Part shown: one piece after another, positions 17,721 through 27,822 of the stretch
How positions within the stretch are numbered: the stretch's first letter is position 1
How the letters are laid out: each line of letters begins with the position of its first letter
Source of the DNA: an uncultured Verrucomicrobiota bacterium
GTDB lineage: Bacteria > Verrucomicrobiota > Verrucomicrobiia > Chthoniobacterales > JACTMZ01
Direction: 5' to 3'
Assembly: GCA_903934135.1 (NCBI GenBank)
Contig: CAIZMQ010000122.1
Span: 1 to 52,576, forward strand
DNA: 52,576 bases
The notes under the pieces: generated by a model
Seen by the model: only the letters and a program-made list of their open reading frames with translations
What the model was told of the DNA's origin: nothing
The model's database searches: none
Translations under genes and position numbers: made by a program

Positions 17721-18431
17721 CTATTCGACGGACGGGCGGTTGGCCAGACGCTCGAGGGCGTCGAAATCGATCGCCTCGGCCGCCGCCCGGAGTTGCGCGG
17801 GATCGATGTTGTCGCCCTTGATCTCGACCATGAAGCGTCCGGCGACCATCACCTTGGCCGAGCCGGTGCGGTCGATCGTCCGGTATTTTTCCACCCCCCG
17901 CCGCCCCTCGTACTCCGTGGTGCGCTCGTATCCGTCGTCGCCCTCGCTGTCGATTTCCGCCGAGATCCATCCGAAATCGGCCATGGCAGCGAGCGGGCCC
18001 ATCGCCGCGAGATCGGTGATTTGCATCACGAGCTGCGGGGTGCCCGCCTCGCCGTAGTCGCCCGTGGCTTCGGAAACACCCGCGCCGAAAGCACCGGTCT
18101 TCTTCCCGCGCGCCGCGGTGCGGCGCAGTCCGGCCGCTTCGGCGGGCAGCAGGGCCCGCAACTCGCGGAAATCGACGGCCGGACGGGCGCCGATGGCGGC
18201 CAACGGATTGTTCGTCCCTCCTTGCAAAGCCTGGAACAATTGCGCGGCCGCGGCCAGCGGATCCGGAGTGCCCCCGGGGTCAGAGCCGTCCGGCGAGGAG
18301 GCGCCCCGGAAAGCTTTGATCATCCCGGCCAAGGCCGCCATGGGGTCGGGTTGGGGGGCCGGATTGGTGCTTTGGGCGCCAACCCAGACAGGCCAGGCCC
18401 CCAGCAAGAGGGCCAGAAAAGGCATTTTCAT
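17721..18431 (-). CDS. Secreted protein of unknown function
   Basis: A 236-residue protein with a signal peptide (MKMPFLALLLGAWPVWVGAQ) followed by a Pro/Asp-rich linker (residues about 20-65). The C-terminal half holds the recurring strand pattern MQITDLAAMGPLAAMADFGW, TTEYEGRRGVEKYRTIDRTG, VMVAGRFMVEIKGDNID and LRAAAEAIDFDALERLA. I have the impression of a conserved but unnamed periplasmic family with an EYxxxRGxxKY core, and I cannot name it. It is divergent from secA (118 bp between starts). No enzyme motif is seen. Confidence 0.75.
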   Translation of the reverse strand: MKMPFLALLLGAWPVWVGAQSTNPAPQPDPMAALAGMIKAFRGASSPDGSDPGGTPDPLAAAAQLFQALQGGTNNPLAAIGARPAVDFRELRALLPAEAAGLRRTAARGKKTGAFGAGVSEATGDYGEAGTPQLVMQITDLAAMGPLAAMADFGWISAEIDSEGDDGYERTTEYEGRRGVEKYRTIDRTGSAKVMVAGRFMVEIKGDNIDPAQLRAAAEAIDFDALERLANRPSVE

Positions 18432-18549
18432 CGAGGAACAAAGCTAATCCGTCCGGCATCGCGGGCAAGTCCGCAGACCCCAATTTCCTTTGCGGCCGGG
18501 GCCCGGACGGATAATTTGCAGGTCCTCCCGCCGCGGCGCGGATGCAGAC

Positions 18550-21501
<2,952 letters not shown>

Positions 21502-21514
21502 GGAGATTTCCGGT

Positions 21515-21536
21515 GCGGCGGCTTGGCGCCGCTTTT
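21515..21536 (+). terminator. Possible intrinsic terminator after secA
   Basis: A 6-bp GC stem (GCGGCG/CGCCGC) with a 6-nt loop is followed by TTTT, 13 bp after the secA stop and before the convergent OsmC-type gene. The U tract is short, so it is only a candidate. Confidence 0.4.
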
Positions 21537-21612
21537 CACCGCGGGTGAATCCCTCTTCGCGTGAAGGGAAAAATGCCGGCTGCGCCGGCGCACGGCAAAG
21601 CGCGGCACGCTC

Positions 21613-22023
21613 CTACCCGACCCACTCGAAATCGACTGGCTTTTCCATCTCCGCGCTCAAGCTCTTGTGTACGGGGCAGGTCAGCGCGGCATTTTCGAGC
21701 AGCGCGCGCTGGGGATGCTCGGGTGGCAGCGGCACTTTGATCGTCGTCGCGAGCTTGGCAATGCGGCGCGGCAGGTCCGCCGACATCACCTTGGTCACTT
21801 CGATTTGCATCCCGCGCAAATCCAGTTGATGGCGCTCGGCCGCGATGCCCATGATCGTCGCCATGCATGCGCCCAAGGCGGTCGCCACAAGATCGGTCGG
21901 GGAAAAGGACTCGCCGCGGCCGTGGTTGTCGACCGGCGCATCGGTCTGCAGGGTTTGTCCGGACGGCCCGTGCGTCGCCGCGCAGCGCAGGCCCCCTTCG
22001 TAGCGGATATCGATCTTGACCAT
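21613..22023 (-). CDS. OsmC/Ohr-family peroxidase-like protein
   Basis: A 136-residue cytoplasmic protein of the OsmC superfamily. Members reduce organic hydroperoxides with a pair of redox cysteines. Both are visible, in LGACMATIMGI (residues about 50-60) and in LTCPVHKSL (about 118-126). The surrounding DNHGRGESFSPTDLVATALG is also a family hallmark. Length is typical. It is closer to the YhfA/OsmC-like branch than to Ohr by its DNHG..ESFSPTD start, but I cannot fix the subfamily. It stands alone, convergent with secA and divergent from the PEP-CTERM protease, whose start lies 82 bp away. Confidence 0.9.
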   Translation of the reverse strand: MVKIDIRYEGGLRCAATHGPSGQTLQTDAPVDNHGRGESFSPTDLVATALGACMATIMGIAAERHQLDLRGMQIEVTKVMSADLPRRIAKLATTIKVPLPPEHPQRALLENAALTCPVHKSLSAEMEKPVDFEWVG

Positions 22024-22105
22024 GATTCCGGATGGTCATCTTGCAGGTCGCCGCCGACAAGCTTGTTTCACTTGCAGTCGGCGCTGAAGCGGAGATGTTG
22101 GTCCC

Positions 22106-23059
22106 ATGATGGTTCCCCGCCTCGGCCTGCCGGTCCTCCTCCTGGCTCTCCTGCCTTGCGCCGCAAGCGCCGTGGTCGTGGCGGGAGCCAACGGGGGCGG
22201 CAACACGACGAACAACACGACCTCCGCGCAGATGACCGCGCAATTGGGTCTGACCAACACGACGTTCTATGACAATGTGCTGCCTTACAGCGATGCCGGT
22301 TCCGTTTATCTCGGGTGGGCCAACACGTCTTCCGGATCGAGAGCCTACCTCCTTTCGGCCATGCATATCACGCTGAGCAACACCATGCTGATCAATGCCG
22401 TTTCCTATTCCGTGACGCGCCAATCGATCAGCGGCTCGGACCTCGCGCTGCTCACCTTGGCCAATGTCGACGGTATTATGCCCTCTTTGCCCGTGGTCGC
22501 TCTGGCCTCCTCCACACCGTCCGTCGGAACAAGTGTCATCATGGCCGGCTTCGGCCGCAACCGCGTGCAGGCAGCGACGACCGATGCGAGCGTGTCGGAT
22601 GCCGTCACGCTGACCAACGGCACCGGCTACACCACCACGTCGCCCCAAGTGCAAAGGTGGGGGACCAACGCCACAGTGCGGGCCAATTCATTTGGGCAGC
22701 CCTCGCCCACGACATCCATCAATGTTGGCACGAATCCCACCACGGTACTGGTCACGCAGTTCGACACGCCGGTGAGCAACAGCTGGCTCTCCACCAGCGA
22801 GGCGCAGGCGGTTTTGGGCGATTCGGGCGGCGGCCTTTTCACCACCAACGGAACATTGGCCGGCATCGTGGCAGCGGTTTCGGCCAACGGGCTCGAGGCC
22901 GAATTCGGGGAAAAAACCTTTTTTGCCAACATCGCGTCCTACAAGACGGCGGTCGATAACGCGATCGGCTACCCCCTTGTACCGGAGCCGGCCACTTCGG
23001 CGTTGGTGGCCTTCGGGGCGGCTGCGGCGTTTTTTTTCGCCCTGCGCCGCCGGTCTTAA
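22106..23059 (+). CDS. PEP-CTERM trypsin-like serine protease
   Basis: A 317-residue secreted protein with signal peptide (MMVPRLGLPVLLLALLPCAASA). The body has the S1 protease layout: LLSAMHI holds the candidate catalytic His (residues about 92-95), SGSDLALLTL the Asp (about 112), and LGDSGGGLF the nucleophile Ser with oxyanion Gly (about 244). The His motif is LSAMH instead of the usual LTAAH, a mild deviation. The C-terminus VPEPATSALVAFGAAAAFFFALRRRS is a PEP-CTERM signal. So it is probably an exported protease sorted by the same system as the other PEP-CTERM proteins. The start could be ATG 22106 or the adjacent ATG 22109. It converges with the importer operon, only 7 bp separating the stops. 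Confidence 0.9.
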   Translation: MMVPRLGLPVLLLALLPCAASAVVVAGANGGGNTTNNTTSAQMTAQLGLTNTTFYDNVLPYSDAGSVYLGWANTSSGSRAYLLSAMHITLSNTMLINAVSYSVTRQSISGSDLALLTLANVDGIMPSLPVVALASSTPSVGTSVIMAGFGRNRVQAATTDASVSDAVTLTNGTGYTTTSPQVQRWGTNATVRANSFGQPSPTTSINVGTNPTTVLVTQFDTPVSNSWLSTSEAQAVLGDSGGGLFTTNGTLAGIVAAVSANGLEAEFGEKTFFANIASYKTAVDNAIGYPLVPEPATSALVAFGAAAAFFFALRRRS

Positions 23060-23066
23060 TCCCCGC

Positions 23067-24047
23067 TCACTTTTTTCCCGCGACCAGTGCGAGGAAAAAG
23101 AGGCAACCGAGTGCGCCGGTGACCACCCCGACGGGTAGTTCGGTCCCGGCCAGAAGCGTCCGGGCGGCCAGGTCGGCGCCGACGGTCAGAGTCGCACCGA
23201 CCAGCATGCTGCCGGGCACGGCAACACCATGCGGCGCGCCGACCAATTTCCGCGTCAAGTGCGGAGCCATCAGCCCGACAAAGCCGATCGTACCGCAAGC
23301 CGCGACGGTGAGCGCCGCGAGCACCGCGGCCAAGGCGATGCCGGCTGTCTGCAGGAGCGGGACCCGCACGCCGAGGTGATGCGCGCTCTCGCCGCCGAGG
23401 GCGAGCAAATCGAGCGGCCGGTGGAGCAGCCAGATGGCCAGGCCGCCGACTAGGGCCGCGGGCAACAGCATCCACACCTCGGTCCATCCGCGTCCGGCGA
23501 AGCTGCCCATCAGCCAGAAAAGAATGCTGCGCAAGGCGCCGGGATCGAAGCGCAGGATGATGGCGGTGGTGAACGCTTGCGCCAGGGCACCCAAAGCCAC
23601 GCCGACGAGCAAGAGCGAAGGAAGGTCGGCGGCGATGCGTCGCCGGCAAAAAAGAAGCACGATGGCGGCGAGGGCCAGGCTGCCGGCCAGCGCGGGCCAA
23701 GTCACGGAGGCCGCGCCGGCGGCCAGCGCGACCACGGCGCCCAAAGCGCCGCCCGAGGAAAGCCCGAGCAAATAAGGCTCGGCCAGGGGATTGCGGAAGA
23801 TGGCCTGCAGGAGGAGACCGCCCAGGGCCAAATTGGCGCCGGCCGCGGCGGCGAGCAGCACACGGGGCAGACGCAACTCCCAAAAGACAAGCGACGCACG
23901 CTCCAACTCCGGGGTGGCCACGCCGGTCCTCAGCAATTCAAACCAGCGCGGCAGGTCGAGCAAATGGGTCGGACCAATGCACACCGCGGCGACGAAGACG
24001 GCCAGCGACGCGGCGGCGAGGAGACAAAGCCGGGGCAATGCGTTCAT
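23067..24047 (-). CDS. FecCD/BtuC-family ABC transporter permease
   Basis: A 326-residue inner-membrane permease for vitamin B12, heme or siderophore-type ligands. About ten hydrophobic segments are visible. Family hallmarks are LRLPRVLLAAAAGANLALGG, GLLLQAIFRNPLAEPYLLG, LGVRVPLLQ and GTIGFVGLMAPHLTRKLVG (the ATPase-contact helix). ATG 24047 was chosen over the track's 24110 because its ATGA overlaps the stop of the ATPase gene by 4 nt. It is the last gene of a coupled operon: binding protein, ATPase, permease. The substrate cannot be read from sequence; there is no cobalamin riboswitch or TonB receptor in the window. Confidence 0.93.
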   Translation of the reverse strand: MNALPRLCLLAAASLAVFVAAVCIGPTHLLDLPRWFELLRTGVATPELERASLVFWELRLPRVLLAAAAGANLALGGLLLQAIFRNPLAEPYLLGLSSGGALGAVVALAAGAASVTWPALAGSLALAAIVLLFCRRRIAADLPSLLLVGVALGALAQAFTTAIILRFDPGALRSILFWLMGSFAGRGWTEVWMLLPAALVGGLAIWLLHRPLDLLALGGESAHHLGVRVPLLQTAGIALAAVLAALTVAACGTIGFVGLMAPHLTRKLVGAPHGVAVPGSMLVGATLTVGADLAARTLLAGTELPVGVVTGALGCLFFLALVAGKK

Positions 24048-24838
24048 GGGGCGAAGAAGGTTCCCGGACGTCCGGTGAAAGGATTTGGAGCAACCCGGAG
24101 CGCCTCGCAACGGAAGACCTCGCGCAAGTTGGGTTCGGTCAGGACTTCTTCCGGCGTTCCGGCCGCCTGCACCCGTCCCTGTGTCATAATGATCATCCGG
24201 TCGCTGAATTCCGCCGCCAGATTGAGATCGTGCGAAACGCAGAGCACCGCGCGGTTTTGCTCCCGCGCCAGCGAACGCAGCAGGGTATGCACGGCGAAAC
24301 GGTGTCCGGGATCAAGGTGCGCGGCCGGTTCGTCGAGCAGGAGCAAAGGAGCCTCCTGGGCCAAAGCCCGGGCCAGCAAGGTGCGCTGCCATTCGCCGGT
24401 GCTAAGCGAGCGGATGCTGCGCTCCCCGAAACCCGCGAGGTCGGTTTCTTCCATGGCCCGGGAGGCAGCGTCGCGATCTTGTGCGGTGGCGGCGGCGAGC
24501 GGAGGCCGGTGGGGGTGGCGACCGAGCAAAACGAATTGGCCGACCGTGTAGTCGAACATCGGCGCTTCGACCTGCGGTTGCACCGCGCAACGGCGCGCGC
24601 GTTCTTTGGCGGAAAGGACCCCCAGAGGTGTCCCGCCGATGCGCACTTCGCCCCCGCGGAGGGGGAGGAGACCGGTCACGGCGCGCAGCAGGGTGCTTTT
24701 TCCGCTGCCGTTCGGCCCGGCCACGCAGAGCACTTCGCCGCGGCGGACTTCGAGGTCGATACCCCGGAGTACTTCGCGACCGGAGTAGCCGGCGCGGACG
24801 GCCCGTGCTTGGAGAAACGGCTCCTGCTCCGCTTTCAC
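24044..24838 (-). CDS. ABC transporter ATPase, BtuD/FhuC/HmuV type
   Basis: A 264-residue ATPase partner of the BtuC-like permease. Walker A is GPNGSGKST (about 39-47), the signature LSTGEWQRTLLARAL (about 138), Walker B LLLLDEPAAHLD (about 160), and the switch His is in VSHDL (about 197). GTG 24838 was chosen: the track's 25150 start reads antisense-like filler through the binding-protein gene, whereas GTG 24838 overlaps the upstream stop as GTGA, the same coupling seen elsewhere in this window. The signature has E in place of the usual G/Q after LSxG, within normal variation. It supplies ATP hydrolysis for import of the ligand captured by the downstream-facing binding protein. Confidence 0.93.
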   Translation of the reverse strand: MKAEQEPFLQARAVRAGYSGREVLRGIDLEVRRGEVLCVAGPNGSGKSTLLRAVTGLLPLRGGEVRIGGTPLGVLSAKERARRCAVQPQVEAPMFDYTVGQFVLLGRHPHRPPLAAATAQDRDAASRAMEETDLAGFGERSIRSLSTGEWQRTLLARALAQEAPLLLLDEPAAHLDPGHRFAVHTLLRSLAREQNRAVLCVSHDLNLAAEFSDRMIIMTQGRVQAAGTPEEVLTEPNLREVFRCEALRVAPNPFTGRPGTFFAP

Positions 24839-25617
24839 AGTTTCTCCACCTCGTCGCGCAATTTTTGCCCCGCTTGCAGTGCCGCGGGCCCCGGGATGCT
24901 GAACGCCCGGGCTGGAAAAACGACCACGCGGTCCTCCCGCACGGCGCGCAAGTGCCTGCGCACAGGATGCCCGCGGAGCAGAGCAAGGACCGCTTCTCTC
25001 TTCGCCCCGCCGTAGTCGGCCACGATGATGACGTCCGGGTCGGAGGCGAGGAGAAATTCCTCGCCGAGTTGCGGCCAGGGACCGGACGCCTCGGCTGCGA
25101 TGTTGTGCAGACCGGCGGCCCCGAGGATCTCGTGCGCGTGCGTCCCGCAACCTGCGCTGTAGGCAGTGTCCGCCCCGAAGAGCAAAACCGCAGTGCGGGA
25201 AGGGCGGACGCCGTCCGGGGCTGGCTCGCGGGGTGCGTCCCGCCCGAAAATCCCGGCCAGCCTCGCCGTTGCCGCGCGAATTTCTTCCAGCGACCCGGTG
25301 GCGAAGACCTCGGTGCGGATGCCGAGACGGCGGAGTTGGCGCAGGGTTGGTGCCGGGGTGATGGAAGAGGCCAGTACCAGGTCGGGTCCGATGGCCAGGA
25401 TGGTTTCGGCCTCGGGCTGCATGCCGCCGGCCACGCGCGGCACCTCATCCGGGGCCGCGCAAAAAGGGGTTACCCCGGCAAGCGATTCCCCGGCGCCGAG
25501 GTGCAGGACCATGTCCGTGAGATTGGGGGCGAGGCTGACCACCCGGGCCGGAGGATCCGCCCGCACGGCAACTGCCGTGGCAAGCATGAGCGGCCAAATC
25601 CGGAACGCGCGGATCAT
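24835..25617 (-). CDS. Periplasmic binding protein of BtuF/TroA type
   Basis: A 260-residue protein with signal peptide (MIRAFRIWPLMLATAVAVRA) and the helical-backbone binding fold: ARVVSLAPNLTDMVLHLGAG at the N-lobe start, ETILAIGPDLVLAS, and DVIIVADYGG plus REDRVVVFPARAFSIPGP in the C-lobe. This is the usual cobalamin or ferric-siderophore binding component. No lipobox Cys follows the signal, so it is probably soluble in the periplasm. Its stop overlaps the ATPase start by 4 nt (GTGA). The 3-bp gap to the DUF3147 gene upstream puts that membrane protein at the head of the same transcript. Confidence 0.9.
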   Translation of the reverse strand: MIRAFRIWPLMLATAVAVRADPPARVVSLAPNLTDMVLHLGAGESLAGVTPFCAAPDEVPRVAGGMQPEAETILAIGPDLVLASSITPAPTLRQLRRLGIRTEVFATGSLEEIRAATARLAGIFGRDAPREPAPDGVRPSRTAVLLFGADTAYSAGCGTHAHEILGAAGLHNIAAEASGPWPQLGEEFLLASDPDVIIVADYGGAKREAVLALLRGHPVRRHLRAVREDRVVVFPARAFSIPGPAALQAGQKLRDEVEKL

Positions 25618-25620
25618 GGC

Positions 25621-25968
25621 TTAGAGATGAATCCCGGCGCGGGCCAGGGCGAGCGCCATGACCGCATAGCCGGCGGCCGTGGCGAGGCAGGCGATGGTCA
25701 GTGCGAGGTAAAACCCCGCTTTGGGCAGCAGCCACGGCAAGAGAACGAAAAAGAGCAGACTGGGCAGGACGAACCAGAAAACGCTGCGGGAAAAATCCGC
25801 GATTTTGGCCGCGTCGTGCGTCTCGATCCATATCCACCCGATGGCCAGCAACGAGACCAGCGGGAGCGAGGCGATGAGGCCTCCGAGGTAGCCGCTGCGC
25901 TTGGAAATTTCGCTGATCGCCACGATGAGCCCGGCGCTGAGGAAAAGTTTCACCAAATAGTAGGTCAT
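25621..25968 (-). CDS. DUF3147-family small membrane protein
   Basis: A 115-residue protein with four predicted membrane helices. It matches the DUF3147 pattern as I know it: KLFLSAGLIVAISEISKRSGYLGGLIASLPLVSLLA, IETHDAAKIADFS, and FWFVLPSLLFFVLLPWLL. The family function is unknown. The gene heads the importer operon with only 3 bp before the binding-protein ATG, so it may be cotranscribed by chance or help the transporter; the sequence does not decide. The 114 bp upstream to the divergent epimerase gene must hold both promoters; I see no strong boxes. Confidence 0.85.
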   Translation of the reverse strand: MTYYLVKLFLSAGLIVAISEISKRSGYLGGLIASLPLVSLLAIGWIWIETHDAAKIADFSRSVFWFVLPSLLFFVLLPWLLPKAGFYLALTIACLATAAGYAVMALALARAGIHL

Positions 25969-26082
25969 GGCCGGGCAAGTCTAGGACCGGGGCCGTCCGC
26001 CGCGAAGCAAAAGAGCGCTGGTCGGCCGCCCCGCCTTGATCCGGGGTAAGGGGCAGGTCAAACTGTCCGGTCCGCATCTCCC

Positions 26083-27135
26083 ATGAAAAAACTCCTCGTC
26101 ACCGGATCCTCCGGCCTCATCGGCTCGGAAGTTTGCCTCCACTTTGCCCGCCTCGGCTGGGAAATCCACGGTCTCGACAACAACCAGCGCGCCGTTTTTT
26201 TCGGGCCGCAGGGTGACACCCGCTGGAACCAGGAACGCCTGGCTGCGCTGATCAAAAACTTCCACCACCATGAACTTGATATCCGCGACCGCCAAGGAGT
26301 GCTCGACCTCCTGGCCGGACTTAAGCCCGATGCCGTGGTCCACACTGCCGCGCAGCCCAGCCATGACCGCGCAGCGGCCATCCCGTTCGACGACTTCGAC
26401 ACCAACGCGGTCGGCACCTTGAATCTGCTCGAGGCCGTCCGCCGCACCTGCCCGGAATCGCCCTTCGTCCACATGTCGACCAACAAGGTCTACGGGGACC
26501 GTCCGAACTTCATCCGGCTCAAGGAACTCGAAACCCGGTGGGACTATGACGATCCTGCTTATGCCGACGGCATCGCGGAGGATTTTTCCATCGACCAATC
26601 GAAGCATTCCCTTTTCGGGGCGTCGAAAGCGGCGGCCGACATCATCGTCCAGGAATACGGCCTCTACTTCGGCCTGCCGACCTGCTGCCTGCGCGGCGGA
26701 TGCCTGACCGGGCCGAACCACTCCGGCGTCGAGTTGCACGGATTTCTCAGCTACCTGGTCAAATGCAACCTGGAGGGCAAGGAATACAAAGTCTACGGCT
26801 ACAAGGGCAAGCAGGTGCGCGACAACATCCACAGCCATGACGTCGCCCGCTTCATCGAGGAGTTTCTCAAGGCCCCCCGGGTCGCCGCGGTCTACAACCT
26901 CGGCGGCGGACGCGACAACTCGTGCTCCATCCTCGAGGCTTTCGCCCTGACCGAAAAATTCACCGGTCAAAAACAGGTCCACACTTACCTCGATGAAAAT
27001 CGCATCGGCGACCACATCTGCTACATCAGCAACCTGGCCAAGATGCGCCGCGATTACTCTGCGTGGGACATCACCATCTCGCTCGAAGACACCATCCACC
27101 AAATCGTCGATGCTTGGAAATCTCGGGGGGCTTGA
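26083..27135 (+). CDS. NAD-dependent nucleotide-sugar epimerase, CDP-paratose 2-epimerase-like
   Basis: A 350-residue extended SDR enzyme. The Rossmann motif is GSSGLIGS (residues 8-15), DNNQR follows the second strand, and AAQPSHDRA is the third-strand motif. [37 protein letters not shown] and [11 protein letters not shown] are hallmarks of the RfbE/CDP-paratose 2-epimerase group that makes dideoxy or deoxy sugars for O-antigens. In the place of the usual SDR YxxxK the sequence reads FGASK ([13 protein letters not shown]); I recall the same F in relatives, so it may be normal for this clade, but it deserves checking. Together with glf and hldD nearby it suggests surface-polysaccharide precursor synthesis. 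Exact substrate unknown. Confidence 0.85.
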   Translation: MKKLLVTGSSGLIGSEVCLHFARLGWEIHGLDNNQRAVFFGPQGDTRWNQERLAALIKNFHHHELDIRDRQGVLDLLAGLKPDAVVHTAAQPSHDRAAAIPFDDFDTNAVGTLNLLEAVRRTCPESPFVHMSTNKVYGDRPNFIRLKELETRWDYDDPAYADGIAEDFSIDQSKHSLFGASKAAADIIVQEYGLYFGLPTCCLRGGCLTGPNHSGVELHGFLSYLVKCNLEGKEYKVYGYKGKQVRDNIHSHDVARFIEEFLKAPRVAAVYNLGGGRDNSCSILEAFALTEKFTGQKQVHTYLDENRIGDHICYISNLAKMRRDYSAWDITISLEDTIHQIVDAWKSRGA

Positions 27136-27144
27136 GGTTGTGCC

Positions 27145-27414
27145 ATGCCCGAACTCTCGCGATTTCATGGCATCATTATCCGCATGTTCGCGGAGCCCTC
27201 AGCAGGTCATCACGAGTCTCATTTTCACGCTTATTACCAAGAGCATGCCGCAGTTTTTACCATTCGTCCGGTCGCTCTTACCGCCGGCTCTCTGCCGCAG
27301 CGCCAGCAAAGACTGGTTGAAGCGTGGGCTGAACTGCACCAGAGTGAGCTTGAAGCTGATTGGCAGCAATTGATCAACGGGCGTTCGGCCATGCCGATCA
27401 GGCCTCTGGAATAG
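27145..27414 (+). CDS. DUF4160-family small protein
   Basis: An 89-residue protein beginning MPELSRFHGIIIRMFAEP, followed by HHESHFHAYY, the conserved opening and His-rich segment of DUF4160. The C-terminal helix (RQQRLVEAWAELHQSEL) and LINGRS also fit. The family is commonly paired with DUF2442, as here, with 2 bp between stop and next start. The pairing and size recall toxin-antitoxin modules, but no activity is established. It sits 9 bp after the epimerase gene and so is probably on its transcript. Confidence 0.88.
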   Translation: MPELSRFHGIIIRMFAEPSAGHHESHFHAYYQEHAAVFTIRPVALTAGSLPQRQQRLVEAWAELHQSELEADWQQLINGRSAMPIRPLE

Positions 27415-27416
27415 CC

Positions 27417-27758
27417 ATGACTCATCCCGTCCACAGGATTACCGGATTCGAGCGCGTCGCGCCCTATGCGCTTCGTCTTCGCTTTGAGGACGGGGTCGAG
27501 ACGGTCGTTGATCTTGCCGATATGCTTGAAGGGGAACTTTACGGCCCGCTCCGCGACCCGTTTGTCTTCGCCCGTGTCGCGCTCGACTCTGAGGTTGGGA
27601 CCGTTGTCTGGCCGAATGGCGCGGACTTCGATCCCGCGGTTCTCCATGACTGGCCACTGCACAAAGATGCTTTTGCCGCTGCGGCCCAACGATGGAAATC
27701 CCGCATGACCGCCCGCGTCGCTGAAAACCCAGAGTCGGGCTCTCCTCGTCATCCGTGA
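27417..27758 (+). CDS. DUF2442-family small protein
   Basis: A 113-residue protein; ATG 27417 was chosen (the track's 27360 lies inside the DUF4160 gene). It contains the DUF2442 core: YALRLRFEDGVETVVDLADML, YGPLRDPFVFARVALD and VVWPNGADFDPAVLHD. The last 20 residues (TARVAENPESGSPRHP) are outside the family core. DUF2442 proteins are thought to be DNA-binding or antitoxin-like partners of DUF4160; function here is inferred only from the pairing. It lies between two sugar-nucleotide genes. Confidence 0.88.
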   Translation: MTHPVHRITGFERVAPYALRLRFEDGVETVVDLADMLEGELYGPLRDPFVFARVALDSEVGTVVWPNGADFDPAVLHDWPLHKDAFAAAAQRWKSRMTARVAENPESGSPRHP

Positions 27759-27822
27759 CCCGCAACTGATGACCGCCGACGTCAGACCGGAACCCGGCTC
27801 CAAGCTCCCCGCTCCACACTCC

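Noticed and set aside
23067-25968. A cobalamin riboswitch before the importer operon
   Set aside because: The 114-bp gap upstream of the DUF3147 gene is too short and shows no B12-box-like sequence.
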